A program made the translations under genes and the position numbers. This document shows positions 14,738 through 23,342 of a DNA stretch of 64,000 bases, in pieces; within the stretch, counting starts at the first letter, position 1, and every line of letters begins with the position of its first letter. The stretch comes from Streptomyces venezuelae. GTDB lineage: Bacteria; Actinomycetota; Actinomycetes; Streptomycetales; Streptomycetaceae. The notes under the pieces are model-generated. The model was not told the DNA's origin. It saw only the letters and a program-made list of their open reading frames with translations, and made no database searches. The DNA is taken from NCBI RefSeq assembly GCF_008642275.1, contig NZ_CP029189.1, forward strand, positions 3,512,501-3,576,500, written 5' to 3'.

Positions 14738-16975
14738 TCAGGACAGCGCCGGGCGGTGCACGGGGACTCCCTCCGGCACCGCCCGGCGCCGCGCCGCGGA
14801 GGTACCCGTCCAGCAGGTGCCGCGCCGGGCCAGCAGACGGCCGAGCCACAGCTCCATCGAGACCAGTTCCGCCAGCCCGTCCAGCGGGACCGGGCGCCCC
14901 TCCGCCGCGTCGATCAGGGCCTGGCGCACGACCCGGGCCTCGATCAGCCCGGCGTCCGCGAGCAGCGGCGACGCGAACAGGTCCAGCAGCAGGCTCAGGG
15001 CGGCGCGCAGCCCCAGCAGGGTCGCCGTCTCGTTCGGCACCCGGTCCGTGGCACCCCAGCCCGGCGGGAACTCCCGCACACCCGCCGAGGACAGGACGGT
15101 GCGCAGGATCGCGGCCCGGGCCCCCGGCTGGACCCGCAGGGACTCGGGCAGGGCGCGGGCGGCCCGTACGACCTGGTTGTCCAGGAAGGGGGCGTGCAGC
15201 CGCTGGCTGCGGACCTCCACGGCCTGCTCGAAGACCCGGTGGTCGGCGGCGTGGCGGGCGAGCAGCGAGCGGGCCCGGGCCTCCCCCGGCCGCAGCGACA
15301 GCGGGGGCCGGCCGGCGGCGACGGTCAGGCGGATCGATACTTCCGCCAGTGCCTCCCCCGTGAGCCAGCCCGCCGCCGGTCCCGGGCGGGACCAGGTCAG
15401 GGCAGCGAGGGAAGCGTCCACCGGACCGGAGGATCCCTCGGTGACCCCGCCCTCGCGGAGCCGGGCCGCGGCGGCCTCCATGCCCGCGCGGTACGACGTA
15501 CGGGCAAGTCTTCGGGCCGCCGAGTACACGGTGAGCGGGACCAGCAGGGACTCCCCGGAGGCTCCGGAGGCGGAGGCCGACCGGGCCAGCGCCGCCACCG
15601 GGCGCAGCAGGTGCCGCCGCCGGCGGTCCATCAGGAGGTCGGCCATGCGCGCCGGGTGGGCGTCGAGGACCTGGCGGGCGCCGTGCCCGGTGAAGTGGTC
15701 GGCCGAGCCGGCGGCCAGCCGGCGCCGCTCGCGCGCGGCGAAGACCAGGGAGGGGCCGGGTTCGTCGGTGAGCGGGCCGTCGAGCTCCGCGTACGGGAGG
15801 GCCTCCGCGGCGGCGGCCACCACGACGTGGTGCAGGCGCGGGTCGGCCGCGATGGCCCTGGCACGTTCCAGTTCGGCCTCGCGCCCCTGCGGGGTGGCCA
15901 GGTCGTTGAAGGTGACGGCCAGCAGCCGCGCCCCGGCCGGACTCAGCAGGCTGCCCGGTGCCCCCGGCAGGCCGGCCGCCAGCAGCGCCAGCGTGGCGGA
16001 GGCGCTGCCGCCGGAAAGGTCGGCGCCCACCCCCGGGGCCGGGGCACCGCGGGCGGCGCGCCGGTCGGCGGGGCCCATTCCGGGCACGGGGCCGGGATCG
16101 TACGGCGGCAGTACGTCGGGAGCATGCCGCGGAGCCGTGAGCCGGGCGCGCACGGCATCCACCAACGCTTCCCGTACGCCCTCCACCGCGCGCTCGGCGT
16201 CCGCCTCGGGGGCGGCCACCGCGAGCGAGGCGACCTGCTCGTAGCCGGTGATCTCGCGGGAGCCCTCGCGCAGGATGAGCGCGTGCCCGGGCGGGATGCG
16301 CCGCACCCCGGCGTACGGTGTGCCGTCGCCCAGGGCCTCCGGACTGTCCGGGCAGGCCAGCAGGGCGGCGAGATGGCCGATGTCGAGCTGGGCCTCGATG
16401 AGGTCGGCGAGCGGGAGGGCCGCGGTGGCGTACGCCGTGCCGCTCGCCCAGGGGGTGTAGAAGACGGGCCGGGCGCCCGCGAGGTCGCCGACGACGGTGA
16501 TGCGGCGGCCGGCCTGGACGACGGCGGTGTAGCTGCCGGACCACTGGGTGAGGTGGCGCAGCGCGCCGCCGCGGGCGGCGTAGAGGGCGCGGCGCAGTTC
16601 GGCGTCGGTCGCACCGCAGCAGCCGAGGACGGCGAGCCTGGTGAAGGGATCGGCGGGGTCGGCGGTCAGCGTGCGGATCTCGTCGGGCCGCCAGTCGCCG
16701 ACGGCCCAGAGGGGGTCGGGGTCTCCCCAGAGCAGCTGTGCGCCGACGGGGTGGACGGTGCGTTCCGCGTCCGCGCCCGGGTCGTCCGGATGCGCGGCGT
16801 CCGCGAGGCCGCCGCGCAGGGGTGCGCCGCCGTCGCCGCCCCGGCCGTAGCCGCCGTCGCCGTATCCGCCCTGGCCGGAGGCCTGTCCGGCGGCCCGCCC
16901 GGCACCCTGGCCAAAGACGCGTCCGGCCGTGCCGAAGCTCGCGGCGATACTGCTCCAACCCACCAACCAGCGCAC
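14738..16975 (-). CDS. asparagine synthetase-like / lasso macrolactam-cyclase-like protein
   Basis: 745 residues. The N-terminus (MRWLVGWSS, then PLWAVGDWRPDEIRTL, WSGSYTAVVQAG, AGARPVFYTPW) matches the glutaminase-like half of lasso-peptide macrolactam synthetases such as the albusnodin family. Like them it has no N-terminal Cys, so it should not use glutamine. A Gly-rich insert follows residue 20. In the C-terminal synthetase half, the PP-loop reads LSGGSASA where SGGxDS is expected: the Mg-binding Asp is Ala. The late motif LHAPFLDNQVVRAARALP is intact. GTG 16975 has GGGGAGG at 6 nt; the ORF to 17080 is longer but less supported. No precursor peptide, RRE or transglutaminase gene adjoins it. 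The function is unknown. Confidence 0.78.
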   Translation of the reverse strand: MRWLVGWSSIAASFGTAGRVFGQGAGRAAGQASGQGGYGDGGYGRGGDGGAPLRGGLADAAHPDDPGADAERTVHPVGAQLLWGDPDPLWAVGDWRPDEIRTLTADPADPFTRLAVLGCCGATDAELRRALYAARGGALRHLTQWSGSYTAVVQAGRRITVVGDLAGARPVFYTPWASGTAYATAALPLADLIEAQLDIGHLAALLACPDSPEALGDGTPYAGVRRIPPGHALILREGSREITGYEQVASLAVAAPEADAERAVEGVREALVDAVRARLTAPRHAPDVLPPYDPGPVPGMGPADRRAARGAPAPGVGADLSGGSASATLALLAAGLPGAPGSLLSPAGARLLAVTFNDLATPQGREAELERARAIAADPRLHHVVVAAAAEALPYAELDGPLTDEPGPSLVFAARERRRLAAGSADHFTGHGARQVLDAHPARMADLLMDRRRRHLLRPVAALARSASASGASGESLLVPLTVYSAARRLARTSYRAGMEAAAARLREGGVTEGSSGPVDASLAALTWSRPGPAAGWLTGEALAEVSIRLTVAAGRPPLSLRPGEARARSLLARHAADHRVFEQAVEVRSQRLHAPFLDNQVVRAARALPESLRVQPGARAAILRTVLSSAGVREFPPGWGATDRVPNETATLLGLRAALSLLLDLFASPLLADAGLIEARVVRQALIDAAEGRPVPLDGLAELVSMELWLGRLLARRGTCWTGTSAARRRAVPEGVPVHRPALS
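14746..14789. terminator. hairpin terminator between convergent genes
   Basis: A perfect 14-bp stem (14746–14759 with 14776–14789, 16-nt loop; arm GCGCCGGGCGGTGC) lies 33 bp after the MFS stop and overlaps the last codons of the asparagine synthetase-like gene. It could stop both convergent transcripts. Confidence 0.75.
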
Positions 16976-17148
16976 CGCCGCCTCCCCAGCCCGTGGGCAC
17001 ATGACCGGGGCACAGGCAGCACGGACAGCGCTGAGGGCGCGGCCGCGGGACCCCGGGTGGCTCGGGGTCCATGCTGCCACGGGACAGGCGTGCGAGAGTG
17101 GTTAAAGGGGGCGCACACGCAAACGAACACGCCCTGGCAACTCGGTAT

Positions 17149-17178
17149 TTGACGTTCCGTTCCCACCGCCCCATAGGT
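17149..17178 (+). promoter_or_regulatory. candidate promoter of a possible small RNA
   Basis: TTGACG (17149–17154) is followed after 18 nt by ATAGGT (17173–17178). This fits a vegetative promoter on the plus strand. It lies inside the 630-bp divergent gap and is 430 bp from the next start codon. Confidence 0.45.
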
Positions 17179-17183
17179 CGCTT

Positions 17184-17278
17184 TCAGCCATTCTTCGGCC
17201 GCCGGAAGGGCCGTCACGGGCCTCCGGCACCCGACGAGGGGGGCGCGGTCCGGGGGGCGCGTTCCACCCCCCGGACCG
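17184..17278 (+). ncRNA. possible small RNA (promoter-to-hairpin unit)
   Basis: From the start site predicted by the TTGACG/ATAGGT promoter to the end of a strong hairpin is about 95 nt with no credible ORF. The hairpin has 12-bp arms (17246–17257, CGGTCCGGGGGG, and 17267–17278) and a 9-nt loop. Neither flanking gene needs a terminator here because they diverge. This is inference from arrangement only; no known RNA family is recognised. Confidence 0.35.
17246..17278. terminator. orphan hairpin terminator in divergent gap
   Basis: A perfect 12-bp GC-rich stem with loop CGCGTTCCA. It sits between divergent genes, so it ends no annotated transcript except the putative small RNA. A long leader of the downstream regulator could also carry it as an attenuator. 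Confidence 0.6.
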
Positions 17279-17507
17279 TTCCGCCACCCGCGGGGATTGA
17301 GGCAGCGGCATCCCCCGACCCGCCCGGTCAGGCGGCGGGTCGACCCACGCACCGCACATCGAATCGCCGGGTCCGGGGACCGGCCAGAGCGCACGGGCGG
17401 GCGCACGGCCACACGGACGGAGCACGCGATGACACGTGCGCCCCGGCCCCGGGCTCGGGGCGGACTGTGCAAACGGACAACAATCCCGCCATACGGAAGT
17501 AAGGGCC

Positions 17508-17536
17508 TTAACGCTTGGGAGGCGGGGAACTACGCT
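17508..17536 (+). promoter_or_regulatory. candidate promoter of the Orf1590/NsdA-like gene
   Basis: TTAACG (17508–17513), 17-nt spacer, TACGCT (17531–17536). Predicted leader of about 65 nt to ATG 17606. The rest of 17279–17507 holds nothing I can recognise. Confidence 0.45.
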
Positions 17537-17605
17537 GGGTTTACGAAATGCCGGGCGCCTATGCCCCGGCGGCGTCTGCGTTCCGCGTGTGACGAGGGGT
17601 GGCGC

Positions 17606-19492
17606 ATGTCCAGGGAGCTCCGCGAGCCCAACGAGAAGCTCGGCGCCGTCCTCGCCCTCGCGGGCATCAGCAACGCCGGGCTGGCCCGGCGGGTCAACGA
17701 CCTCGGAGCGCAGCGCGGCCTGACGCTCCGGTACGACAAGACGTCGGTGGCCCGGTGGGTGTCGAAGGGGATGGTGCCCCAGGGCGCCGCCCCCCATCTG
17801 ATCGCGGCCGCCATCGGCGCGAAGCTGGGGCGGCCGGTACCGCTGCACGAGATCGGGCTGGCGGACGCCGACCCCGCGCCCGAGGTCGGGCTGGCCTTCC
17901 CGCGCGACGTGGGTGCGGCGGTGCGCTCGGCCACCGACCTCTACCGGCTCGACCTCGCCGGGCGGCGCGGCGGGGGCGGGATCTGGCAGTCGCTGGCGGG
18001 CTCGTTCTCCGTGGCGGCGTACGCGACGCCCGCCTCGCGCTGGCTGATATCTCCCGCCGACAGTTCGGTGGCCCGGGAACCGGCGGGCAGCCGTCCCCCG
18101 CACCTCACGGCCGGCGAGCCCACGACGGGACAGCCGACGGCGGGACAGCCGCCAGCAGGGCACGCGACGGCAGGGCACGCGACGACGGGTCACATGGTGA
18201 GAGGTCACGCGGTGACCGACGACGTGGCTGCCGGCCACGCGACGACCGACGGCCCGGCGTCCGGCGCCGTCCCGATGCCGGACCCCGTGGCGCGGCACTC
18301 CATGGTCCAGAGCCCCGTGTCAGTGACCCCCTCGGCTCACGACGCGCCGGCGCGCGAGGCGACGGCAGCACCAGGGCCCCGGTCCTCCCCGGACGGCCGC
18401 ACGACCGGCCCGGCGACAGGGCCGATGGCAGGCCCCGCGTCAGGCCATGTGGCAGGACCGGCATCCGGAACGACGACAGGACCGGCGACAGGCCCGATGA
18501 CGGGACCGGCGACAGGCCCGCCGTCCATCGTTGTGCCCGCCCAGCCCGGACCCGAAACGCCGCGCGACCTCGGCCAGCGCGTGGGCCACAGCGATGTGAC
18601 GAAGCTGCGCGAGGCCGCCGAGGACGCGCGCCGCTGGGACTCCAAGTACGGCGGCGGGGACTGGCGTTCGTCGATGGTTCCCGAGTGCCTGCGGGTGGAC
18701 GCGGCACCGCTGCTGCTCGGCTCGTACACCGACGAGGTGGGCCGCGCGCTGTTCGGCGCGACCGCCGAACTGACCCGGCTGGCCGGGTGGATGGCCTTCG
18801 ACACGGGCCAGCAGGAAGCGGCCCAGCGCTACTACATCCAGGCGCTGCGGCTCGCCCGCGCGGCCGCGGACGTACCGCTCGGCGGCTATGTGCTGGCCTC
18901 GATGTCCCTGCAGGCGACCTACCGGGACTTCCCCGACGAGGGGGTGGACCTCGCGCAGGCGGCCGTCGAGCGCAACCGGGGTCTCGCCACCGCCCGCACC
19001 ATGAGTTTCTTCCGGCTGGTCGAGGCGCGGGCGCACGCGAAGGCGGGCGACTCGACGGCGGCGGGGACGGCGCTGCGGGCGGCGGAGGGCTGGCTGGAGC
19101 GGTCCCGGGAGGGCGATCCGGATCCGACCTGGCTGGGTTTCTACTCGTACGACCGTTTCGCGGCAGATGCCGCAGAATGCTACCGGGATCTGAAACTGCC
19201 CCGGCAGGTGAGGCGGTTCACCGAGCAGGCTCTGTCGCGCCCCACCGAGGAGTACGTACGGTCGCACGGGCTGCGGCTGGTCGTGAGCGCGGTCGCCGAG
19301 CTGGAGTCGGGCAATCTCGACGCGGCGTGCGCGGCGGGCACCCGGGCGGTGGAGGTGGCGGGGAGGATCTCCTCGGCACGGACGACCGAATACGTACGGG
19401 ACCTGCTGCACCGCCTGGAACCGTACGGGGACGAGCCGCGCGTGGCGGAGCTGCGGGAGCGGGCCCGGCCGCTGTTGGTGGCGCAGGCGTAA
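17606..19492 (+). CDS. Orf1590/NsdA-type sporulation-associated regulator
   Basis: 628 residues. The N-terminal 80 form an HTH-like region ([33 protein letters not shown]), as in NsdA, NsdB and S. griseus Orf1590-type proteins that restrain differentiation. A variable segment at about 150–310 is made of short Thr/Gly/Pro/Ala repeats ([16 protein letters not shown]). The C-terminal half is helical TPR-like ([40 protein letters not shown]). ATG 17606 follows GAGGGGT at 8 nt; upstream in-frame codons from 17297 include the promoter region. S. coelicolor carries a 'sporulation associated protein' at this location (SCO4114, from memory). Exact role unproven. Confidence 0.8.
   Translation: MSRELREPNEKLGAVLALAGISNAGLARRVNDLGAQRGLTLRYDKTSVARWVSKGMVPQGAAPHLIAAAIGAKLGRPVPLHEIGLADADPAPEVGLAFPRDVGAAVRSATDLYRLDLAGRRGGGGIWQSLAGSFSVAAYATPASRWLISPADSSVAREPAGSRPPHLTAGEPTTGQPTAGQPPAGHATAGHATTGHMVRGHAVTDDVAAGHATTDGPASGAVPMPDPVARHSMVQSPVSVTPSAHDAPAREATAAPGPRSSPDGRTTGPATGPMAGPASGHVAGPASGTTTGPATGPMTGPATGPPSIVVPAQPGPETPRDLGQRVGHSDVTKLREAAEDARRWDSKYGGGDWRSSMVPECLRVDAAPLLLGSYTDEVGRALFGATAELTRLAGWMAFDTGQQEAAQRYYIQALRLARAAADVPLGGYVLASMSLQATYRDFPDEGVDLAQAAVERNRGLATARTMSFFRLVEARAHAKAGDSTAAGTALRAAEGWLERSREGDPDPTWLGFYSYDRFAADAAECYRDLKLPRQVRRFTEQALSRPTEEYVRSHGLRLVVSAVAELESGNLDAACAAGTRAVEVAGRISSARTTEYVRDLLHRLEPYGDEPRVAELRERARPLLVAQA
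18399..18535. repeat. degenerate Thr-Gly-Pro codon repeats
   Basis: Iterated 12–24 bp units around GGACCGGCGACAGGCCCGAT, encoding [12 protein letters not shown] peptides in the linker of the Orf1590-type regulator. The repeats are imperfect, the longest near-identical pair lying at about 18478–18520. A second imperfect set of GACGGGACAGCC-like units lies at 18120–18260. Confidence 0.7.
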
Positions 19493-19566
19493 GACCTGTC
19501 TTCCGGGGGCCGCGTGGCCGCGTTGTCGGTGCCGGGGTGCAGTATGCAGGGGTGGGAGGTGTCAGC

Positions 19567-20769
19567 GTGGGTGGCGGCGTGGACTGCGATGTGCTGGTGA
19601 TCGGCGGCGGAATCGTCGGCCTGTCGACGGCGCATGCCGTGGCGCGCCTGGCTCCGGGGACCAGGGTCGTGGTCCTGGAGAAGGAGTCGGGCCCGGCCCG
19701 GCACCAGACGGGCCGCAACAGCGGGGTGATCCACAGCGGGATCTACTACCGCCCGGGTTCCCTCAAGGCGCGCTTCGCGGTGAGCGGGGCCGCCGAGATG
19801 GTCAAGTTCTGTGCGGAGCACGGGATTCCGCACGAGGTCACGGGCAAGCTGATCGTCGCCACGGAGCGGGAGGAGCTGCCTCGGCTGCACGCCCTGGTCC
19901 AGCGCGGCCGGGAGAACGGCATTCCGGTGCGCGAGCTCGGCCCGGCTCAGATCACGGAGTACGAGCCGGAGGTGCGCGGGCTGGCGGCGATCCACGTCGG
20001 CAGCACCGGGATCGTCGACTACGGCCGGGTGAGCGCCCAGCTCGCCGAGTCCTCCGGCGCGGAGATCGTCTACGGCGGCGCCGTGGACCTGATCTCGCGG
20101 CGCCCCTCGGCCGTGGCGGTCCGCACGACGTCCGGCCTGGTGGTCAGGGCGCGGGTCCTGGTGAACTGCGCGGGCCTCCAGTGCGACCGGATCGCCCGCC
20201 TCGCCGGGGACGACCCGGGCATGCGGATCATCCCCTTCCGCGGCGAGTACTACGACCTGACGCGGCCTGACCTGGTCAGGGGCCTGGTGTACCCGGTGCC
20301 CGACCCGGCGTTCCCCTTCCTCGGGGTGCACCTCACCCGGGGCATCGGCGGCGGTGTCCACGTCGGCCCCAACGCCGTGCCCGCGCTGGCCCGCGAGGGC
20401 TACGCCTGGTCGGCGGTGCGGCCCCGGGACATCGCGGACGAGCTCGCCTGGCCGGGATCCTGGCGGATGGCCGCGCGGCACTGGCGGTACGGGACGGGCG
20501 AGATCCACCGCTCGCTCTCGAAGCAGGCCTTCACCCGGGCGGTACGGCGCCTGCTGCCGGCCGTCACCGCCGCCGACCTGCGGCCGGCCGCGGCCGGGGT
20601 ACGCGCCCAGGCCGTGCTGCGCGACGGCACCCTGGCCGACGACTTCCTGATCCGCGACGCCCCGCGTACGGTCCACGTCCTCAACGCCCCGTCGCCGGCC
20701 GCGACGGCGTCCCTCCCGATCGGCCGGGAGATCGCCACCCGCGCCCTGCGGACCCTCGGCTCGGCCTGA
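19567..20769 (+). CDS. lhgO: L-2-hydroxyglutarate oxidase
   Basis: 400 residues of the DAO/LhgO FAD family. The FAD motif DVLVIGGGIVGLSTAHAV is at the N-terminus, with VVVLEKESGPARHQTGRNSG and GVIHSGIYYRPGSLKA typical of LhgO. Substrate-domain signatures are IIPFRGEYYDL and LGVHLTRGIGGGVHVGPNAV. The C-terminal FAD contact is HVLNAPSPAATASLPIG. It oxidises L-2-hydroxyglutarate to 2-oxoglutarate, feeding electrons to quinone. GTG 19567 has GGAGGTG 6 nt upstream. It follows the regulator by 74 bp and could share its transcript. Confidence 0.9.
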   Translation: MGGGVDCDVLVIGGGIVGLSTAHAVARLAPGTRVVVLEKESGPARHQTGRNSGVIHSGIYYRPGSLKARFAVSGAAEMVKFCAEHGIPHEVTGKLIVATEREELPRLHALVQRGRENGIPVRELGPAQITEYEPEVRGLAAIHVGSTGIVDYGRVSAQLAESSGAEIVYGGAVDLISRRPSAVAVRTTSGLVVRARVLVNCAGLQCDRIARLAGDDPGMRIIPFRGEYYDLTRPDLVRGLVYPVPDPAFPFLGVHLTRGIGGGVHVGPNAVPALAREGYAWSAVRPRDIADELAWPGSWRMAARHWRYGTGEIHRSLSKQAFTRAVRRLLPAVTAADLRPAAAGVRAQAVLRDGTLADDFLIRDAPRTVHVLNAPSPAATASLPIGREIATRALRTLGSA

Positions 20770-21034
20770 CCGGCCCACCCGGCCCGGTCTGCGTTCGAGG
20801 CGCGGGCGGGTACGGAGGGGGGCGGGCTGCAACTCGCAGGGCGGCCGGGCCGGGCGCGCGGGGCCGTGGCGCCGCCGGGGCCGGGCCGGAGCACGGCGCA
20901 GGTCCGGGCGCGCGGCGCCGCAGGCAGCCGGGGCGCGGTCGTGGGCGCCGGCCGATGCGGCGGGGGCCGGCACCGGCGCCACGCGCGGACGCGGTCCGGA
21001 GCCGCTCGCGCAGCGGCGCCGCGACCCCCCGTCG
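20770..21034. other. GC-extreme intergenic region, no gene seen
   Basis: About 265 bp of very high GC between lhgO and trmB. Short frames through it look like composition artefacts. No clear terminator hairpin or RNA gene was recognised; trmB's promoter lies at its right end. Confidence 0.6.
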
Positions 21035-21040
21035 TAGAAT
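21035..21040 (+). promoter_or_regulatory. -10 box of trmB, probable leaderless start
   Basis: TAGAAT ends 9 nt before GTG 21050, so transcription should begin at or within 3 nt of the start codon. There is no ribosome site and no good -35 box in the GC-rich upstream. Confidence 0.6.
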
Positions 21041-21049
21041 CAGCGCATT

Positions 21050-21889
21050 GTGTCTGAGTCCCTGAACCCCACGCCGCCCGCCGTCCCGGACGTCCCCGTC
21101 GCCGACTACGCCGCCGACGCCGCGCCGGAGGCGAACTCGTACGTGCCCCCGAAGTGGCGCACCGAGCCCCGCTTCCCCGACGGGCCCGCGCCGGACCCGG
21201 CCGGCTCGCACCACGAGCGGCGGATCCGGAGCTTCCAGCCCCGGCGCAGCCGGGTCACCACCGGCCAGGGTGAGGCCCTGAAGCGCCTGTGGGGCACCTG
21301 GGGCCTGGACATCGACGGCCACCGGGTCCTCGACCTCGACGAGCTCTTCGGCGGCCTGCCGGTCGTCCTGGAGATCGGCTTCGGCATGGGCGAGGCCACG
21401 GCGCAGATGGCCGCCGCCGACCCCGGCACCGGGATCCTCGCCGCCGACGTGCACACCCCCGGGCAGGGCAATCTGCTCGCCCTCGCCGAGCGCGGCGGGA
21501 TGACCAACGTCCGGGTGGCCAACGGCGACGCCATCATCCTGCTCCGCGAGATGCTGCCGCCGGACTCGCTGGCCGGTATCCGCGTGTACTTCCCGGACCC
21601 GTGGCCCAAGGCCCGCCACCACAAGCGCCGGCTGATCCAGCCGGACTTCCTCACGCTGGCCGCCACCCGCCTCGCGCCCGGGGCCGTACTGCACTGCGCG
21701 ACCGACTGGGAGCCGTACGCCGAGCAGATGCTCGAAGTGCTCACCGCGCACCCGGACTTCGAGAACACGCAGCCCGACGGCGGCTACTCCCCGCGTCCCG
21801 GCTTCCGGCCGCTGACCCGCTTCGAGGGCCAGGGCCTCGACAAGGGCCACCTCGTACACGACTTGCTCTTCCGTCGCACGGAGAACTGA
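21050..21889 (+). CDS. trmB: tRNA (guanine-N7-)-methyltransferase
   Basis: 279 residues. SAM-binding motif VVLEIGFGMGEATAQMA near residue 105, then NVRVANGDAIILL, the family-defining VYFPDPWPKARHHKRRLI, and the C-terminal TRFEGQGLDKGHLVHDLLFRR. It methylates G46 of tRNA. The N-terminal 60 residues are an actinobacterial Pro/Ala-rich extension. The GTG start lies directly downstream of a TAGAAT -10 box, suggesting a leaderless mRNA. Confidence 0.95.
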   Translation: MSESLNPTPPAVPDVPVADYAADAAPEANSYVPPKWRTEPRFPDGPAPDPAGSHHERRIRSFQPRRSRVTTGQGEALKRLWGTWGLDIDGHRVLDLDELFGGLPVVLEIGFGMGEATAQMAAADPGTGILAADVHTPGQGNLLALAERGGMTNVRVANGDAIILLREMLPPDSLAGIRVYFPDPWPKARHHKRRLIQPDFLTLAATRLAPGAVLHCATDWEPYAEQMLEVLTAHPDFENTQPDGGYSPRPGFRPLTRFEGQGLDKGHLVHDLLFRRTEN

Positions 21890-21920
21890 CAAGGTCACCG
21901 CGCGTGTCAGACCGGCTCGC

Positions 21921-21926
21921 TAGGGT
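21921..21926 (+). promoter_or_regulatory. -10 box of the PrsW-like gene, probable leaderless start
   Basis: TAGGGT ends 6 nt before GTG 21933. Transcription would start at the start codon. No convincing -35 box is visible. Confidence 0.5.
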
Positions 21927-21932
21927 CATGGT

Positions 21933-23342
21933 GTGTACCGAGCGCTCCATCTCGTACTGCCACGTCCGTCCGGCACGGTCCGCACCTGCGTGCTCCTCAC
22001 CCTGCTCGCCGCGACCGGGGTAGCCATCCTCGAACTCGTGCGGGAACAGACCGGCACCGCCGGCTTCCTGGTCGGTCTCGGTCTCGCCCTGCTGCCGGTG
22101 GCGCCGCTCATGGCGGCCTTCCGGTGGCTGGGCCGGGCCGCGCCCGCGCCCTGGTCGCAGCTGCTGTTCTGCTTCGGCTGGGGTGCCTGCACCGCGGCCC
22201 TGATCGCGATACTGGCCAACAACTTCGCCACCCAGTGGATAGCCGCGACCACCACCGACGCCTCCACCGCCGATCACCTCGGCTCGGTGGCCATCGCCCC
22301 GGTGGTGGAGGAGAGCGCCAAGGCGGCTGCCCTGCTGCTGGTGTTCACGTTCCGAAGACGCCATTTCACCGGTCCCGCCGACGGGTTCGTGGTGGCCGGG
22401 TTCACCGCCACCGGCTTCGCCTTCACCGAGAACATCCTCTACCTCGGCAACGCCTTCGTGGAGGACCTGGCCGACCGCAGCAGCGCGCTGGAGTCCGTGA
22501 CGGCGGCGACCTTCTTCGTACGGATAGTGCTGTCGCCCTTCGCGCACCCGCTGTTCACCGTCCTCACCGGGCTGGGCTTCGGCGTGGCCGCCGTGAGCGC
22601 CCGCCGCTCGCGCAGGATCGGCCCGCCGCTGCTCGGCCTGGCCCTGGCCATGGGCATGCACGCGCTGTGGAACGGCTCCTCGCAGTTCGGGGAGCACGGG
22701 TTCTACGTGGTCTACAGCTGCGTGATGGTCCCGGTGTTCGGGCTGCTGGTGTGGCTGGCGGTGCGGATAAGGCGTGACCGGTTGCGGGCCGTCGAGGGTG
22801 AGCTCGCGCAGTACGCGGCGGCGGGCTGGCTCGGCCCGGCCGAGGTCCCGGCCCTGGTCTCGATGCCGGCCCGGTCGCTGGCCCGCACCCTGGCCCGGCG
22901 CAGCGGAGGCCGGGCGGCCGGCCGCGTGGTCGCCCGGTACGAGGCGGATGCGGCGGCCCTGGCCCTGCTGCGGAACCGGGCGCGGCGCGGCGGCCCCGTA
23001 CGGGAACGGGATTTCGCGGGCCGGGAACGGGAGTTGCTGCACCGGCTCTGGCAGTCCCGGGCGACGGCGGGTCCCGCGCTGGCCCGGGCGGCGGTACTGG
23101 AGGAGCTGATCCCGCCGTGGTTCGACCCGTTGGACCCGGCGGCCGCGCGGACGGACGTGCCCGGGCCGCGGAACGCCGCATCCGGCCCCGGGGGCGAATG
23201 CGGTCCCGGGAACGAGTGCGACCCCGTCAACGCGTGCGGCTCCGGGCCCGGAGCCGGGTCTCAGACGGTCAGGCCCTTGGAGTTCAGCCACGCCAGCGGG
23301 TCCTGCGTCGATCCGCCCTTGCGTACTTCCAGGTGGAGATGA
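21933..23342 (+). CDS. PrsW-family intramembrane metalloprotease
   Basis: 469 residues with about eight membrane helices. The PrsW motifs are present: PVVEESAKAAALL (EExxK type), FTATGFAFTENILYL and GMHALWNGSS, giving the Glu, Glu and His metal ligands. In other bacteria PrsW-type enzymes start regulated proteolysis of anti-sigma factors or process surface proteins. The cytoplasmic C-terminal 170 residues are Arg/Ala-rich and end in a Gly/Pro/Cys tail. The last 82 bp overlap the 3' end of the convergent M23 peptidase gene, so the tail is only partly constrained and may vary. GTG start next to a -10 box implies leaderless translation. Confidence 0.85.
   Translation: MYRALHLVLPRPSGTVRTCVLLTLLAATGVAILELVREQTGTAGFLVGLGLALLPVAPLMAAFRWLGRAAPAPWSQLLFCFGWGACTAALIAILANNFATQWIAATTTDASTADHLGSVAIAPVVEESAKAAALLLVFTFRRRHFTGPADGFVVAGFTATGFAFTENILYLGNAFVEDLADRSSALESVTAATFFVRIVLSPFAHPLFTVLTGLGFGVAAVSARRSRRIGPPLLGLALAMGMHALWNGSSQFGEHGFYVVYSCVMVPVFGLLVWLAVRIRRDRLRAVEGELAQYAAAGWLGPAEVPALVSMPARSLARTLARRSGGRAAGRVVARYEADAAALALLRNRARRGGPVRERDFAGRERELLHRLWQSRATAGPALARAAVLEELIPPWFDPLDPAAARTDVPGPRNAASGPGGECGPGNECDPVNACGSGPGAGSQTVRPLEFSHASGSCVDPPLRTSRWR

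Noticed and set aside
16976..17605. Lasso precursor peptide beside the cyclase-like gene
   Set aside because: I found no short ORF with a ribosome site and a lasso-like leader (YxxPxLxxxGxF); the frames here are composition artefacts.
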